From assembly GCF_002949795.1 (NCBI RefSeq), contig NZ_CP026692.1, positions 1,175,501-1,239,500 on the forward strand: a DNA stretch of 64,000 bases, in the 5' to 3' direction. This DNA is from Nostoc sp. 'Lobaria pulmonaria (5183) cyanobiont'. GTDB taxonomy: Bacteria > Cyanobacteriota > Cyanobacteriia > Cyanobacteriales > Nostocaceae. The notes beneath the pieces are model-generated. The model was given only the letters and a program-made list of their open reading frames with translations, made no database searches and was not told the DNA's origin. Position numbers and translations under genes: made by a program. Positions 30,018 through 37,941 of this stretch are shown one piece after another (within the stretch, counting starts at the first letter, position 1; every line of letters starts with the position of its first letter).

Positions 30018-31244
30018 TTAATTTGCTTTCGACAGTTTTGCAATTTGCCCAGTAAAGTATGCTTCTTCATGTTTGAGTTGTTGCGCCAGTTTTAACCCTT
30101 GTTGAAAAGCTGTTAGTGCTTGAGGAAATTCTTTGCGTTCTAGATACAATTGCCCAATTTGGTCATAAGCTTGCATCATTCCGTAAAAGTTGGCAGCTTG
30201 CGCCTGTATCTGCACCAAAATTTCGCTAGCCTGCAAAGCCTCTTCTGTTTGTCCTTGCGAACGATACAACGCAATTAACTTCTGCAAAGCATCACCAGCA
30301 CGAACGTACTCCTTTAATTGCCAAGCAGTGGTATAAGCTTCTTGATAATTTTTAAAAGCTTCTAGCAGTAAATTAGGATCTTTCTTGGCTAGAGATTCGT
30401 AATCTGAAGCGATCGCTAGCTTTAATTCTAGTATTTCCGTAAGCTTATTTTCATTGCCATAAATTTCTGCTAGTTTGTTAAGTACATTCAAAGACTGCTG
30501 CGGTTGGTTTGTCTGCTCGTAAATATAAGCCAGTTGTTGCAGATATGTTACCTCGTTTACGCGATCGCCAAGAGATGTAGCTAAACTCAATAATTCCTCA
30601 TAGATTGGCGCAGCTTTGCGATAATCAAACCAACTCAAATGCAGTTCTCCAATTGTTTTGAGGGTTTCTAATAACGCTGTTCGATCTTGTTGTTGTCGCA
30701 CTACTAGCAAAACTTGGTCATAAGCTTCTATAGCCAGTTTAGACGATCGCACATTTTTGTAAGCTTCACCTAGCGATCGCCACAATTCTAGCTCGATTGG
30801 GGTAGCTTTTTTTTGAGATTGGGCTTGTTTTTGAATTTCTTGCAATCGTTGCGTAATGTATTGTACTTCTTGTGCGTCGTTTTGCTTCCAAGCGATCACC
30901 CCAACTCGTGATAATGCTTGCACCTCTGCTAATGAACCTAAAAAGCGCCGCAAACGCAATTCTCGGTTCCAAATTTCAAACGCCGCAATCGCTTCACCTG
31001 CTTGCAGTTTCGCCGCCGCTTCTTGATTTAACGCATCTAATGCTGGTTCTAACTTTTGCCGTTCTTGGGGAGTTAGCGGTTGTTTATCCTTGGGCGAACG
31101 TGGTGACAGTGGATCGGGTGTGGTAATCTCTAAAGGGCTGGGAGGAAATTTATCGGGTGGTTTCGGCGGTTTACTCGCTGCCAGTGCGAAGGAATTGCTA
31201 AAGAGTATAGTGGCAGTAGCGATCGCAATTAAGTGCCTGAGCAT
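30018..31244 (-). CDS. exported TPR-repeat protein
   Basis: 408 residues. Residues 1-22 are a signal peptide (LIAIATATILFSNSFALAAS). A Pro-rich linker follows to about residue 60, then at least six helical TPR-like hairpins (for example YDQIGQLYLERKEFPQALTA near the C-terminus). It is probably a periplasmic scaffold. No catalytic motif. Confidence 0.8.
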   Translation of the reverse strand: MLRHLIAIATATILFSNSFALAASKPPKPPDKFPPSPLEITTPDPLSPRSPKDKQPLTPQERQKLEPALDALNQEAAAKLQAGEAIAAFEIWNRELRLRRFLGSLAEVQALSRVGVIAWKQNDAQEVQYITQRLQEIQKQAQSQKKATPIELELWRSLGEAYKNVRSSKLAIEAYDQVLLVVRQQQDRTALLETLKTIGELHLSWFDYRKAAPIYEELLSLATSLGDRVNEVTYLQQLAYIYEQTNQPQQSLNVLNKLAEIYGNENKLTEILELKLAIASDYESLAKKDPNLLLEAFKNYQEAYTTAWQLKEYVRAGDALQKLIALYRSQGQTEEALQASEILVQIQAQAANFYGMMQAYDQIGQLYLERKEFPQALTAFQQGLKLAQQLKHEEAYFTGQIAKLSKAN

Positions 31245-31602
31245 GGGTACTTTACTTTACCTTGAGTGAGTTGCATGAGATAATTAGCGATTATCCCCAT
31301 GCCCTATTATTGACTAACTATTCTCCAGCTTTACAAGAAAAGCCTACCTGAGAGCTATGTGGCTTCAGCACACAGATAAAAGGCAGTGTACGAATTTTGC
31401 CAAAATAAATGCCTAACGAGTTCTAGTTGTTAGGTACAAGATGTCAGCAGTTTAACTTGTACTGAAGCAGCCTAATTTTTTCCAGTCAGAGCATACATCC
31501 TAGATATAATTTAAAAATTGCGATCGCAACTAGGATTTTTGAGTCAGGGGAGTGTCAAAATAATTCTAGATAATATTTAAGTAACTAGTCGATCGTTTTC
31601 TA
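31245..31602. other. intergenic region upstream of cpcT
   Basis: About 360 bp between divergent genes. No gene, clear operator or riboswitch seen. Confidence 0.4.
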
Positions 31603-32193
31603 ATGACTCATTCTACTGATATCGCCACTTTAGCCCGCTGGATGGCAGCTGACTTTAGCAATCAAGAACAAGCTTTTGAAAATCCGCCTTTTTATGCTCA
31701 TATCCGCGTCTGTATCCGTCCCCTCCCCTTAGAATTGTTCTCAGGGGTAAGTTTGTTTCTCGAACAAGCTTATGATTTTGCGCTCAATCAACCCTACCGG
31801 ATGCGCGTAATGAAGTTAATTCCGGCAGAAAATCATATTGCAATTGAACACTATACGGTTAAAGAAGAAGAGAAATTTTACGGTGCATCTCGCGAACCCG
31901 AACGCCTTAAAGAGTTGTCTGTTGACCAATTAAAAAAAATGTCAGGTTGCAACATGGTTGTAGAGTGGACAGGTAAAAGCTTTAAAGGCAGAGTTGAACC
32001 TGGTAAAGGCTGCATAGTGGTTCGTGACGGCAAAAATACTTATCTGGATAACGAATTTGAGATTGACGCTAAAGAATTTTTCAGCCTCGACCGGGGAAGA
32101 GATTTAGACACCGATGAACGTCTCTGGGGTTCTATCGCCGGCCCATTTCACTTTCTCCGTTGGGGTAGTTTTGCCGATGAAGTAAAGGTGTAA
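31603..32193 (+). CDS. cpcT: CpcT/CpeT-type phycobiliprotein chromophore lyase
   Basis: 196 residues, the family's usual length. CpcT attaches phycocyanobilin to Cys-153 of beta-phycocyanin during phycobilisome assembly. Family features are TLARWMAADFSNQEQAFENP at the start, HIRVCIRPLP, PYRMRVMKL, LKKMSGCNMVVEW and GPFHFLRWGSF. It is not in a phycobilisome operon here. CpcT is more likely than CpeT because nothing here points to phycoerythrin, but the bilin specificity is not proven. Confidence 0.88.
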   Translation: MTHSTDIATLARWMAADFSNQEQAFENPPFYAHIRVCIRPLPLELFSGVSLFLEQAYDFALNQPYRMRVMKLIPAENHIAIEHYTVKEEEKFYGASREPERLKELSVDQLKKMSGCNMVVEWTGKSFKGRVEPGKGCIVVRDGKNTYLDNEFEIDAKEFFSLDRGRDLDTDERLWGSIAGPFHFLRWGSFADEVKV

Positions 32194-32206
32194 CAAGTCA
32201 GGAGTG

Positions 32207-32232
32207 AGGAGTTACAACTCAAAACTCCTTTA
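32207..32232 (+). terminator. possible terminator of cpcT
   Basis: Arms AGGAGTT / AACTCCT, then TTTAAT, 14 bp after the stop codon. The T-tract is short. Confidence 0.5.
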
Positions 32233-32435
32233 ATCTGCTAAGAGTAGTTTGTGGTTTGGTCAACTTGTAATTGCCACCTTTTAGCGATCGCCTAAAAACT
32301 ACCAAAAACATCCAGTTAACCTACTATCTCTACCTCAGAATCCTATGCTATCATGGTTTAACTAGCGCCCTATGACTACTAAATGGCTACTAAGATACCT
32401 TAGCAACATTAAAGTAGTTCAGGGAATTTTGCTGT

Positions 32436-32507
<72 letters not shown>

Positions 32508-32524
32508 AAGGCTTTCAGCCTTTT
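32508..32524 (+). terminator. terminator hairpin supplied by the element for tRNA-Cys
   Basis: AAGGCT-TTC-AGCCTT followed by TT directly after the tRNA. The likely original tRNA terminator is displaced to 42527-42556. Confidence 0.6.
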
Positions 32525-32557
32525 AGGATAATCAAAAATCAACAAACTGGGGTAAAT

Positions 32558-32579
32558 GATATTCAAAGCGATATTCAAA
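32558..32579. promoter_or_regulatory. candidate integrase/excisionase arm sites, left end
   Basis: Two direct copies of GATATTCAAA, 12 bp apart, about 50 bp inside attL. The same 12-bp-spaced pair occurs at the right end. Confidence 0.7.
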
Positions 32580-32820
32580 GCCCCAGTTTATCCCTAGACA
32601 TCCAATGGGTTAACCCTGTTTACCCCTGTTTGGTCTTCCTGGCTGACCAATATTACCCCCAATGTCTCAGCGATCGCCTCAGATGCTTAGTAGCTAAGTG
32701 GTTTAATGTCATAGGCTATGGAATATAAGTAAACCTGATAGGGATAGTCTGAAAGTGCAGATTATGCTGATATTTCCATATTGACTAAATATCTGTAGGT
32801 AATGCATTTGGGATGCGGAT

Positions 32821-33087
32821 ATGAAACAGAAGATTCAGGATAAACAGTATACAACTCGGATGAAGGAATCTACTCTCCTATGGTTAGAACAGGAAAGTCA
32901 AAATAGCGGTCAGAGTGTAGCTGAGTTAATCCGAGAGGGTATAGAGATGTTAAAGAAATCTCGGACTACTCCGGTGGTTGAGATAAAACTGGCAGATATA
33001 GAAGATCCCTCCGAGTTGTTGTTGGCGCTTAAGAACCTGCGAAAAGAGGTAAACCAGAAGATAAAAGAGGGTCGCAATGGCAAATAA
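32821..33087 (+). CDS. small ribbon-helix-helix-like protein
   Basis: 88 residues. The N-terminal ~45 residues look like a CopG/Arc-type ribbon-helix-helix: strand QYTTRMKESTLLWLEQESQ, then SGQSVAELIREGIEML. The C-terminal half is a charged helix. First gene of the left rightward operon; it overlaps the next gene by 11 bp. It could be a repressor or excision factor of the element. Confidence 0.7.
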   Translation: MKQKIQDKQYTTRMKESTLLWLEQESQNSGQSVAELIREGIEMLKKSRTTPVVEIKLADIEDPSELLLALKNLRKEVNQKIKEGRNGK

Positions 33088-33619
33088 TAAACCCTGTGTG
33101 GTTAAGGGGCTATCAGAGGATATCCGGGCTACTGTAGATGACCAGATATCTAAGGGGATATCTGCCCCTTCCATATCCCGATGGCTAGCAAAGCAAGGGT
33201 TTAGGGTTACTCCCAGGCAACTGAATAACTACAAGGAAAGGACAGCCCCCAAAGCAACCCTAAACATATCTCAAGACTCTTTTTATACCCTTAGCGATTC
33301 AGAGTGTCAGTTGATGCGATCGGCGCGGGATATGTTACTCAGTAATGCTAATGAACTTAATAACAGTTTTAAGAATACTGGGGACTTAAGGACTGCTAGG
33401 TTACTCATAGAAATGACCGAGGCGGCTATGGGTATAGCTAAGTTCTTGGTGGTCAATAATCCACCCGACACTCATTATGATGTCAGTGTGATTATGAAGC
33501 CTCTGGAGGCAGAACTAGGGCTACCTGAAACTGATTTGAGCCAATGGCGGAATGATGGCGGAGATTTTACCCATTTCCGCGATGATGGCGGAGATGATGG
33601 CGGAAGCCCCAACCAATGA
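33077..33619 (+). CDS. DNA-binding protein resembling a phage terminase small subunit
   Basis: 180 residues. The N-terminal LSEDIRATVDDQISKGISAP, then ISRWLAKQGFRVTPRQLNNYKER is a helix-turn-helix of the layout seen in DUF3486-like terminase small subunits and similar regulators. The middle is helical. The tail is the low-complexity NDGGDFTHFRDDGGDDGG, encoded by GATGATGGCGGA repeats at 33551-33605. The terminase link is an inference; a plain regulator is possible. Translationally coupled to the upstream gene. Confidence 0.6.
   Translation: MANNKPCVVKGLSEDIRATVDDQISKGISAPSISRWLAKQGFRVTPRQLNNYKERTAPKATLNISQDSFYTLSDSECQLMRSARDMLLSNANELNNSFKNTGDLRTARLLIEMTEAAMGIAKFLVVNNPPDTHYDVSVIMKPLEAELGLPETDLSQWRNDGGDFTHFRDDGGDDGGSPNQ
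33551..33605 (+). repeat. GATGATGGCGGA coding repeat
   Basis: Four copies of ATGATGGCGGA at the 3' end of the 180-aa gene, giving an acidic Gly/Asp tail that can differ in length between strains. Confidence 0.75.
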
Positions 33620-33712
33620 CCAAAAGCTCAAAACCAAGCTTTTTACCCTAACTAAAATCCCCCGGAAAGTTACCAGCTTTCTAGGGGGACTACCAAAAAC
33701 TAAAAGATTAAT

Positions 33713-34306
33713 ATGTTTTCTACTACTCACATTATAGCACATCTTTCTCCTAATGGGGAGAAAAAAGACAGCAGTTATTTTCAAGACTCCTTTGAGTCCC
33801 GGTTAGCCTGTGGTAACAGTTGGGAACATAGCCTAGCTGAGTATCTGAAGACTCAAGGGCTAGACAAGGTTTACCATCTGGATCAGTACATGACCCACAG
33901 GGCGGTTTATGGAAGTTACAAGGCTGACCCGGATAACTGGCGATCGCGGAGTCAGTCTAAGCTAGCCCAAGACTTGTACCCAAAGTACCAAAGGGACATC
34001 CGAGTTATCCACAGAGGTAAAGGTTATAACATTGAGGTCAAGTCCAAATCAGGCATATTTGGAAAACATAACATATTGGTAGGCGGTATTGCAACCCGAT
34101 GGGAGCGCTATAAGTTCCCGGTTCACTTTGTTATTGCCATCGATCGCACCACAGGAGAAGCCAGGGTAACTGAAGCGGATAGACTGACCAGAGAGACAAG
34201 CTGGCTGCGAATCAAGGCTGAGGAGTTATCCTATAGTGTCCCCCGGCATTTGTTTAAACCATTAGATAGTTGGCTGGACTTCATTAAAAACCAATTAACC
34301 AACTAA
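33713..34306 (+). CDS. PD-(D/E)XK nuclease-like protein
   Basis: 197 residues, unnamed. NSWEHSLAEYLKTQG supplies the first helix with Glu; YQRDIRVIHRGKGYNIEVKSKS gives the D-x(n)-E-x-K catalytic core; a strand HFVIAIDRTTGEARV follows. This fits phage or plasmid endonucleases, including Holliday-junction-resolving types. Third gene of the left operon, about 90 bp after the terminase-like gene, and it ends at a terminator. Confidence 0.7.
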   Translation: MFSTTHIIAHLSPNGEKKDSSYFQDSFESRLACGNSWEHSLAEYLKTQGLDKVYHLDQYMTHRAVYGSYKADPDNWRSRSQSKLAQDLYPKYQRDIRVIHRGKGYNIEVKSKSGIFGKHNILVGGIATRWERYKFPVHFVIAIDRTTGEARVTEADRLTRETSWLRIKAEELSYSVPRHLFKPLDSWLDFIKNQLTN

Positions 34307-34309
34307 AAA

Positions 34310-34337
34310 CCCTCTGGATATCCAGGGGGCTATTTGT
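34310..34337 (+). terminator. terminator after the nuclease-like gene
   Basis: CCCTCTGGAT / ATCCAGGGGG stem, then CTATTTGTTTT. Confidence 0.75.
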
Positions 34338-34351
34338 TTTATCATTGGTTT

Positions 34352-34567
34352 CTAGGGTTTATTAGGTGCGTTCTGTAGCCATTGTAGTAACTTGTCGGTA
34401 ACTGCTGTTTGCTTGTCGATCGCTATGTTCAGTTTGGCTATTGAATCAGACATTTTCACTTGGTTTCTATTCAGTTCATCAATGGTTCCCTTGAGTGACT
34501 TCTGGCGCTTAGGGGACTCTTGATAGTTCCTTAGTAGCCAGTTAGGGGCATAAGAGAAGTTAAACAT
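34352..34567 (-). CDS. small helical protein
   Basis: 71 residues, no family. The C-terminal two thirds form an amphipathic helix (TIDELNRNQVKMSDSIAKLN, then IAIDKQTAVTDKLLQWLQ), probably a coiled coil. The ATG lies 2 bp after the stop of the upstream ribbon-helix-helix gene, with AAGGAA as its ribosome site, so the two form a small leftward operon. Confidence 0.6.
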   Translation of the reverse strand: MFNFSYAPNWLLRNYQESPKRQKSLKGTIDELNRNQVKMSDSIAKLNIAIDKQTAVTDKLLQWLQNAPNKP

Positions 34568-34568
34568 A

Positions 34569-34724
34569 TTATTTATTCCTTAAGGTTTTCTTAGCGGTCA
34601 ATCGGGCTTGTCTGAGTACCATTCTGAGTACAGTACTGAATGATTCCCCCGACTCTTGGGAGAGTTCATTTAACCATTGTTGGGTGTCCTCATCGACCCT
34701 AACAGATATCCGTTGAAGGTTCAT
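34569..34724 (-). CDS. 51-aa ribbon-helix-helix protein
   Basis: A short gene on the minus strand. Strand MNLQRISVRVDEDTQQWL, then NELSQESGESFSTVLRMVLR is a clear CopG/Arc-type fold; the end is basic. Probably an autoregulated repressor of the two-gene leftward unit. Confidence 0.8.
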   Translation of the reverse strand: MNLQRISVRVDEDTQQWLNELSQESGESFSTVLRMVLRQARLTAKKTLRNK

Positions 34725-34823
34725 TTTTTGTCCTTGGGTTATTTACTGTACTTTGTCAGCTAATGACATCTGATGTTGACTAACTCATAGAAGAACCACT
34801 AAATATTTCAAGGACTAAGAAAA

Positions 34824-35471
34824 ATGGCTAATCAAACCTATGCGGAACAACTGAAACAACAGGCGCGAGAAATGGCAGCAGAAGCGGCTAAGGCACAGAA
34901 AGCTGCTAATGATGCTCAGAAGGCTATTGATGATGCCAAGGCATTTGCTAGCAAGTCTTCATTAAATGCGCTTAATGTCATCCAAGATGCTATTCGGATT
35001 TGGATTAAGCAAGGTACTTTATCCCTCAGACAGTCTCAAGTTTACCTAAACAGATATGTGGAACTTTATGGACTGGAAAAAACCCAAAATGAATACCTGA
35101 GACTTGCTGCTAACTTGTTGAATCATCCCCATTATGGAGTTGAGACAACTACTAGCCGATTTGGTAATGGTGGTCTTATTTGGAAAGCTCAGAACTACAA
35201 AAACACCCAAGAACTCTATGAGGCTATTCAAGAGGTTTTAGGTGATGATCCTTTCGATTCAGTTGAATGGGTAAATGAAATATTGGAGCTTGTTTTTGCA
35301 GACTCTACTAAACTAGCTGCTGATACTTTCCTACCAGACCGATTTGCCTCAATAGCTAACTTAATCCGCCGGATAGTTCAGGAAGCTAAAACACCTCTTA
35401 ACATCCCCGATATATCTCAGTTCACTGCTGAGGATGCTGCTTTCCTCTCTGCCTTCCTCGGTATGTTCTAG
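34824..35471 (+). CDS. hypothetical protein with an Ala-rich N-terminal helix
   Basis: 215 residues, no family. Residues 5-45 are a long Ala/Lys/Gln helix (REMAAEAAKAQKAANDAQKA), probably a coiled coil. The rest is globular with LIWKAQNYKNTQELYEAIQE and a hydrophobic C-terminus FLSAFLGMF. It lies alone with two terminators behind it, so it may be a cargo gene of the element. No signal peptide. Confidence 0.65.
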   Translation: MANQTYAEQLKQQAREMAAEAAKAQKAANDAQKAIDDAKAFASKSSLNALNVIQDAIRIWIKQGTLSLRQSQVYLNRYVELYGLEKTQNEYLRLAANLLNHPHYGVETTTSRFGNGGLIWKAQNYKNTQELYEAIQEVLGDDPFDSVEWVNEILELVFADSTKLAADTFLPDRFASIANLIRRIVQEAKTPLNIPDISQFTAEDAAFLSAFLGMF

Positions 35472-35479
35472 AGCCACTT

Positions 35480-35499
35480 AGGAGCCTCTTGGCTCCTTT
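35480..35499 (+). terminator. terminator after the 215-aa gene
   Basis: AGGAGCC-TCTT-GGCTCCT followed by TTG. Confidence 0.75.
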
Positions 35500-35521
35500 G
35501 ATTAACCCTAATAACCAATAG

Positions 35522-35549
35522 CCCCACCGGATACCCAGTGGGGTTTATT
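35522..35549. terminator. second terminator-like hairpin
   Basis: Arms CCCCAC / GTGGGG, then TTTATTG, 20 bp after the previous hairpin. Confidence 0.6.
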
Positions 35550-36182
35550 GTGTGCGTATGGGTCACAGCAAGGCAACTGGGGAATCGCCTATTATCTCCA
35601 GCTAGCTCCAGTTATCTCTGATTATCTCGGTTTTTGGATACAGCAAGTGCATTGAAAGATTACCAGCGATCGCTAGAGTATTTGTACTTATAAAGGATAA
35701 AACATCGCTATCCTTAGCTGGTAAGGGTTATAGCCATTTTGGACATCAAAAAAACCTAGCTGACTAGAGAAAACCTTACCCATTAGGGTTTTTGGGGTTT
35801 TATGAGGTGTTTTAGTTAACTGGAAATCAAGGGTTTTTTTGGAATCCTTTCGGCTCCCTTGCTGCTACCCTAAAGGCTGATTGGGGGCTGAGTTCAGGCT
35901 ATATCAGGGGCTTTTAGTTGCGGCTAGTCGGCTACTAGTGGCAATAAGGGCACTCGTGTTTTCCGACCTGAAAAAGGGCTAGAAGTCTTACCCAGAGTCA
36001 ATAAAGCACTCGTGAAAGGTCATTTATTCCGACCTAACCATACTATGACATCCCCTAATCAATCCCGTTGACTCTAATAGGGTTAACACATGTGCCAGTT
36101 TATGCATTTATGTGCCAGTTAACTACTGAAACTGATAATATTAGGGGTTACAATAGGAGTATACTAAGAAATAAAAATAACA
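35550..36182. other. gene-free region with paired motifs inside the element
   Basis: 630 bp without a frame. GCACTCGTG at 35950-35958 and 36006-36014, each followed by TTCCGACCT (35961 and 36027), and TGTGCCAGTT at 36091 and 36111, are direct repeats suited to regulator or replication-protein binding. TATCTC/TATCTCC motifs recur near 35590-35630. Confidence 0.5.
36091..36120. promoter_or_regulatory. TGTGCCAGTT direct repeats, candidate operator
   Basis: Two exact copies 20 bp apart, about two helical turns, 62-92 bp before the ribbon-helix-helix gene. A plausible autoregulation site for it. Confidence 0.5.
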
Positions 36183-36356
36183 ATGACTAATCCGAGAACC
36201 AACCGCAAAGTTAAGTTACAGGTCTGGTTAACCGAGGAAGAACATGAGTTATTGTCCCAGGCGGCTACTGAAACAGGCCAGGGGATGTCTAGCTATGTCC
36301 GGTCTACTGTACTCAAGGCTATCAAGGCAGATTTAGGTATGTCATTAGGGGAATAA
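36183..36356 (+). CDS. 57-aa ribbon-helix-helix protein
   Basis: KVKLQVWLTEEEHELLSQAA, then TGQGMSSYVRSTVLKAI matches the ribbon-helix-helix layout seen in plasmid repressors and MobC-like relaxosome proteins. No relaxase is present, so a transcriptional role is likelier. The next gene begins 4 bp later. Confidence 0.8.
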   Translation: MTNPRTNRKVKLQVWLTEEEHELLSQAATETGQGMSSYVRSTVLKAIKADLGMSLGE

Positions 36357-36360
36357 CTAG

Positions 36361-36591
36361 ATGTTTACTATTGTATTAGATGGTATCAAGTTAGATGGGA
36401 ATGATATTGATTTTGTGACTTGTGTCATAGGTACTGAAGAAACTGAGGATTTCTTAGCCGCCGATGGTTTCTGGGTAACTCTTACAGATTCTGGTTTAGA
36501 TAAAGCAGGTAAAGCCGATATTTTTGTAACAAAAGATGAGCTTGATGGAAATACTTATGAGCTACTTTTAGATATCATTCAACCTGTATAG
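36361..36591 (+). CDS. hypothetical acidic protein
   Basis: 76 residues, acidic, no family (MFTIVLDGIKLDGNDIDF start; repeated short strands). Operon partner of the 57-aa protein. Its stop codon is completed by the left end of the IS; the uninterrupted locus would also have a stop (TAA) there, so the protein is unchanged. Confidence 0.6.
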   Translation: MFTIVLDGIKLDGNDIDFVTCVIGTEETEDFLAADGFWVTLTDSGLDKAGKADIFVTKDELDGNTYELLLDIIQPV

Positions 36592-36656
36592 AACCCATTT
36601 GACATCTTATGAGGTTTTGAATTAAGGTACTCCTCAGCATCTAAAATTCAATACTA

Positions 36657-36965
36657 ATGGCGTATTCCAGCAACCTCACTGATGCAGAATGGGAAATTTT
36701 TGAACCCTTATTGCAAGAGATATTACCGACTAAGAAGCAGACTCGACCGACCAACTGGCCAAAGCGAGATATCTTCAATGGAATTCTCTATCAACTAAAA
36801 AATGGATGCAATTGGCAAGACTTACCTAAAGACCTCCCCCCTTATTCCACTGTATATTGGCACTACAAACAGTGGCGAGCAGCCGGGGTATTTGAGGAAC
36901 TGATGAGTGTTTTACATGGACAAGTGCGTGAACAGGTAAAAAAAAACCGCACTGGACGACATTGA
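36657..36965 (+). CDS. IS5-family transposase, first frame (OrfA)
   Basis: 102 residues with the N-terminal transposase domain of IS5-type elements: LTDAEWEIFEPLLQ, RDIFNGILYQLKNGCNWQDLP, STVYWHYKQWRAAGVFEEL. Ends in an A9 run at 36938-36946 in the frame A-AAA-AAA, a typical -1 slippage site leading into OrfB. Confidence 0.92.
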   Translation: MAYSSNLTDAEWEIFEPLLQEILPTKKQTRPTNWPKRDIFNGILYQLKNGCNWQDLPKDLPPYSTVYWHYKQWRAAGVFEELMSVLHGQVREQVKKNRTGRH

Positions 36966-37510
36966 TCATCATTGACTCCCAAGCAGTGAAAAATACCTGC
37001 AATGCCAGTGTGGAGTCGAAAGGTTTTTGCTTCTACAAAGCCACTAACGGTATTAAAAGGCATTTGGCTATTGACACCCTTGGGTTTCCCTTCTTTACGC
37101 TCTGTACTCGCGCCAATGTCTCGGATGATGCCGGATTAATTGAGATTTTTACTCTCAACATCGACTACTTCAAGTCAAAACCTATCGATATTCCCAAGAT
37201 CACTATCCTGCTAGATCATGGGTATCACCCAGAATATTTGACTCAGGAGTTAGAGCAGATTTACCCAGATATCATGACCAAAATTCAGTTTCAACTTTCT
37301 ACGAAACCCTCAAAACAAGAGAAAGCAGCACAAGGAAAATCTGGATTTGTTCCGGCAATAGCCAGATGGGTGATCGAACGCTCCAATGCTTGGATGGAGC
37401 GCTGTAAAATTCTGGTTAAGAACTTTGAACGAACCCTAGTTAGTGCCACTGCCAAAATCAATCTCTGCTTCATCAGGCTAATGATTAAGAGGCTTGCTGC
37501 ACCTTCTTAG
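36962..37510 (+). CDS. IS5-family transposase, second frame (OrfB)
   Basis: About 180 residues in the -1 frame relative to OrfA. DDE domain: first Asp in IIIDSQAVKNT, second Asp in ILLDHGYHPE, Glu in ARWVIERSNAWM. Probably expressed as an OrfA-OrfB fusion by frameshifting. All three catalytic residues are present, so the element may be active. Confidence 0.9.
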   Translation: MIIIDSQAVKNTCNASVESKGFCFYKATNGIKRHLAIDTLGFPFFTLCTRANVSDDAGLIEIFTLNIDYFKSKPIDIPKITILLDHGYHPEYLTQELEQIYPDIMTKIQFQLSTKPSKQEKAAQGKSGFVPAIARWVIERSNAWMERCKILVKNFERTLVSATAKINLCFIRLMIKRLAAPS

Positions 37511-37701
37511 ATGTCAAATGGGTTCTATAACTACATAGTATATATTCATAGAGTATTTTCTATGATAATCATAGGATAATCCAATGGTTATTTTAAGCCT
37601 CCTAACCCGCATCATTCCAACTCGGAGGCTAGAACCCTGATTCTTTGGTTAATAAAAAATAATGACAGTTTCTTAGTAAGGGACACAAAGGAAACACTCA
37701 A

Positions 37702-37848
37702 ATGAAAAGACAAGACACCCATCAAACCCTAAGACTTTCTGCCGACATGAAGGCACAGGTTAACCAGTTAGGTCAAGTAAAGCAAATGACCGCCGGAGAG
37801 ATTATCAGAGAGGCATTGGCGATTTACCTAAAGTCCCAGGCAGCCTAA
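37702..37848 (+). CDS. 48-aa ribbon-helix-helix protein
   Basis: Short gene. THQTLRLSADMKAQVNQLG, then MTAGEIIREALAIYLKSQ fits the ribbon-helix-helix fold. It lies about 90 bp before the VapE-like helicase and may control it. Confidence 0.75.
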   Translation: MKRQDTHQTLRLSADMKAQVNQLGQVKQMTAGEIIREALAIYLKSQAA

Positions 37849-37941
37849 AAACAACAGGGGCAACCAGCGCTAACTAGTTACCCCAACCCTAAATATTTCA
37901 AAGTAAACAAAACTGGGCTAAGTGCCCAAAGGATTCATCTA

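Larger units (their letters stand above)
36591..37525 (+). mobile_element. IS5-family insertion sequence (935 bp)
   Basis: Perfect 17-bp terminal inverted repeats (GAACCCATTTGACATCT and its complement) flanked by a 4-bp TATA duplication at 36587-36590 and 37526-37529. Encodes two frames joined by an A9 slippery run, the IS427/IS1031-type arrangement. Confidence 0.92.
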
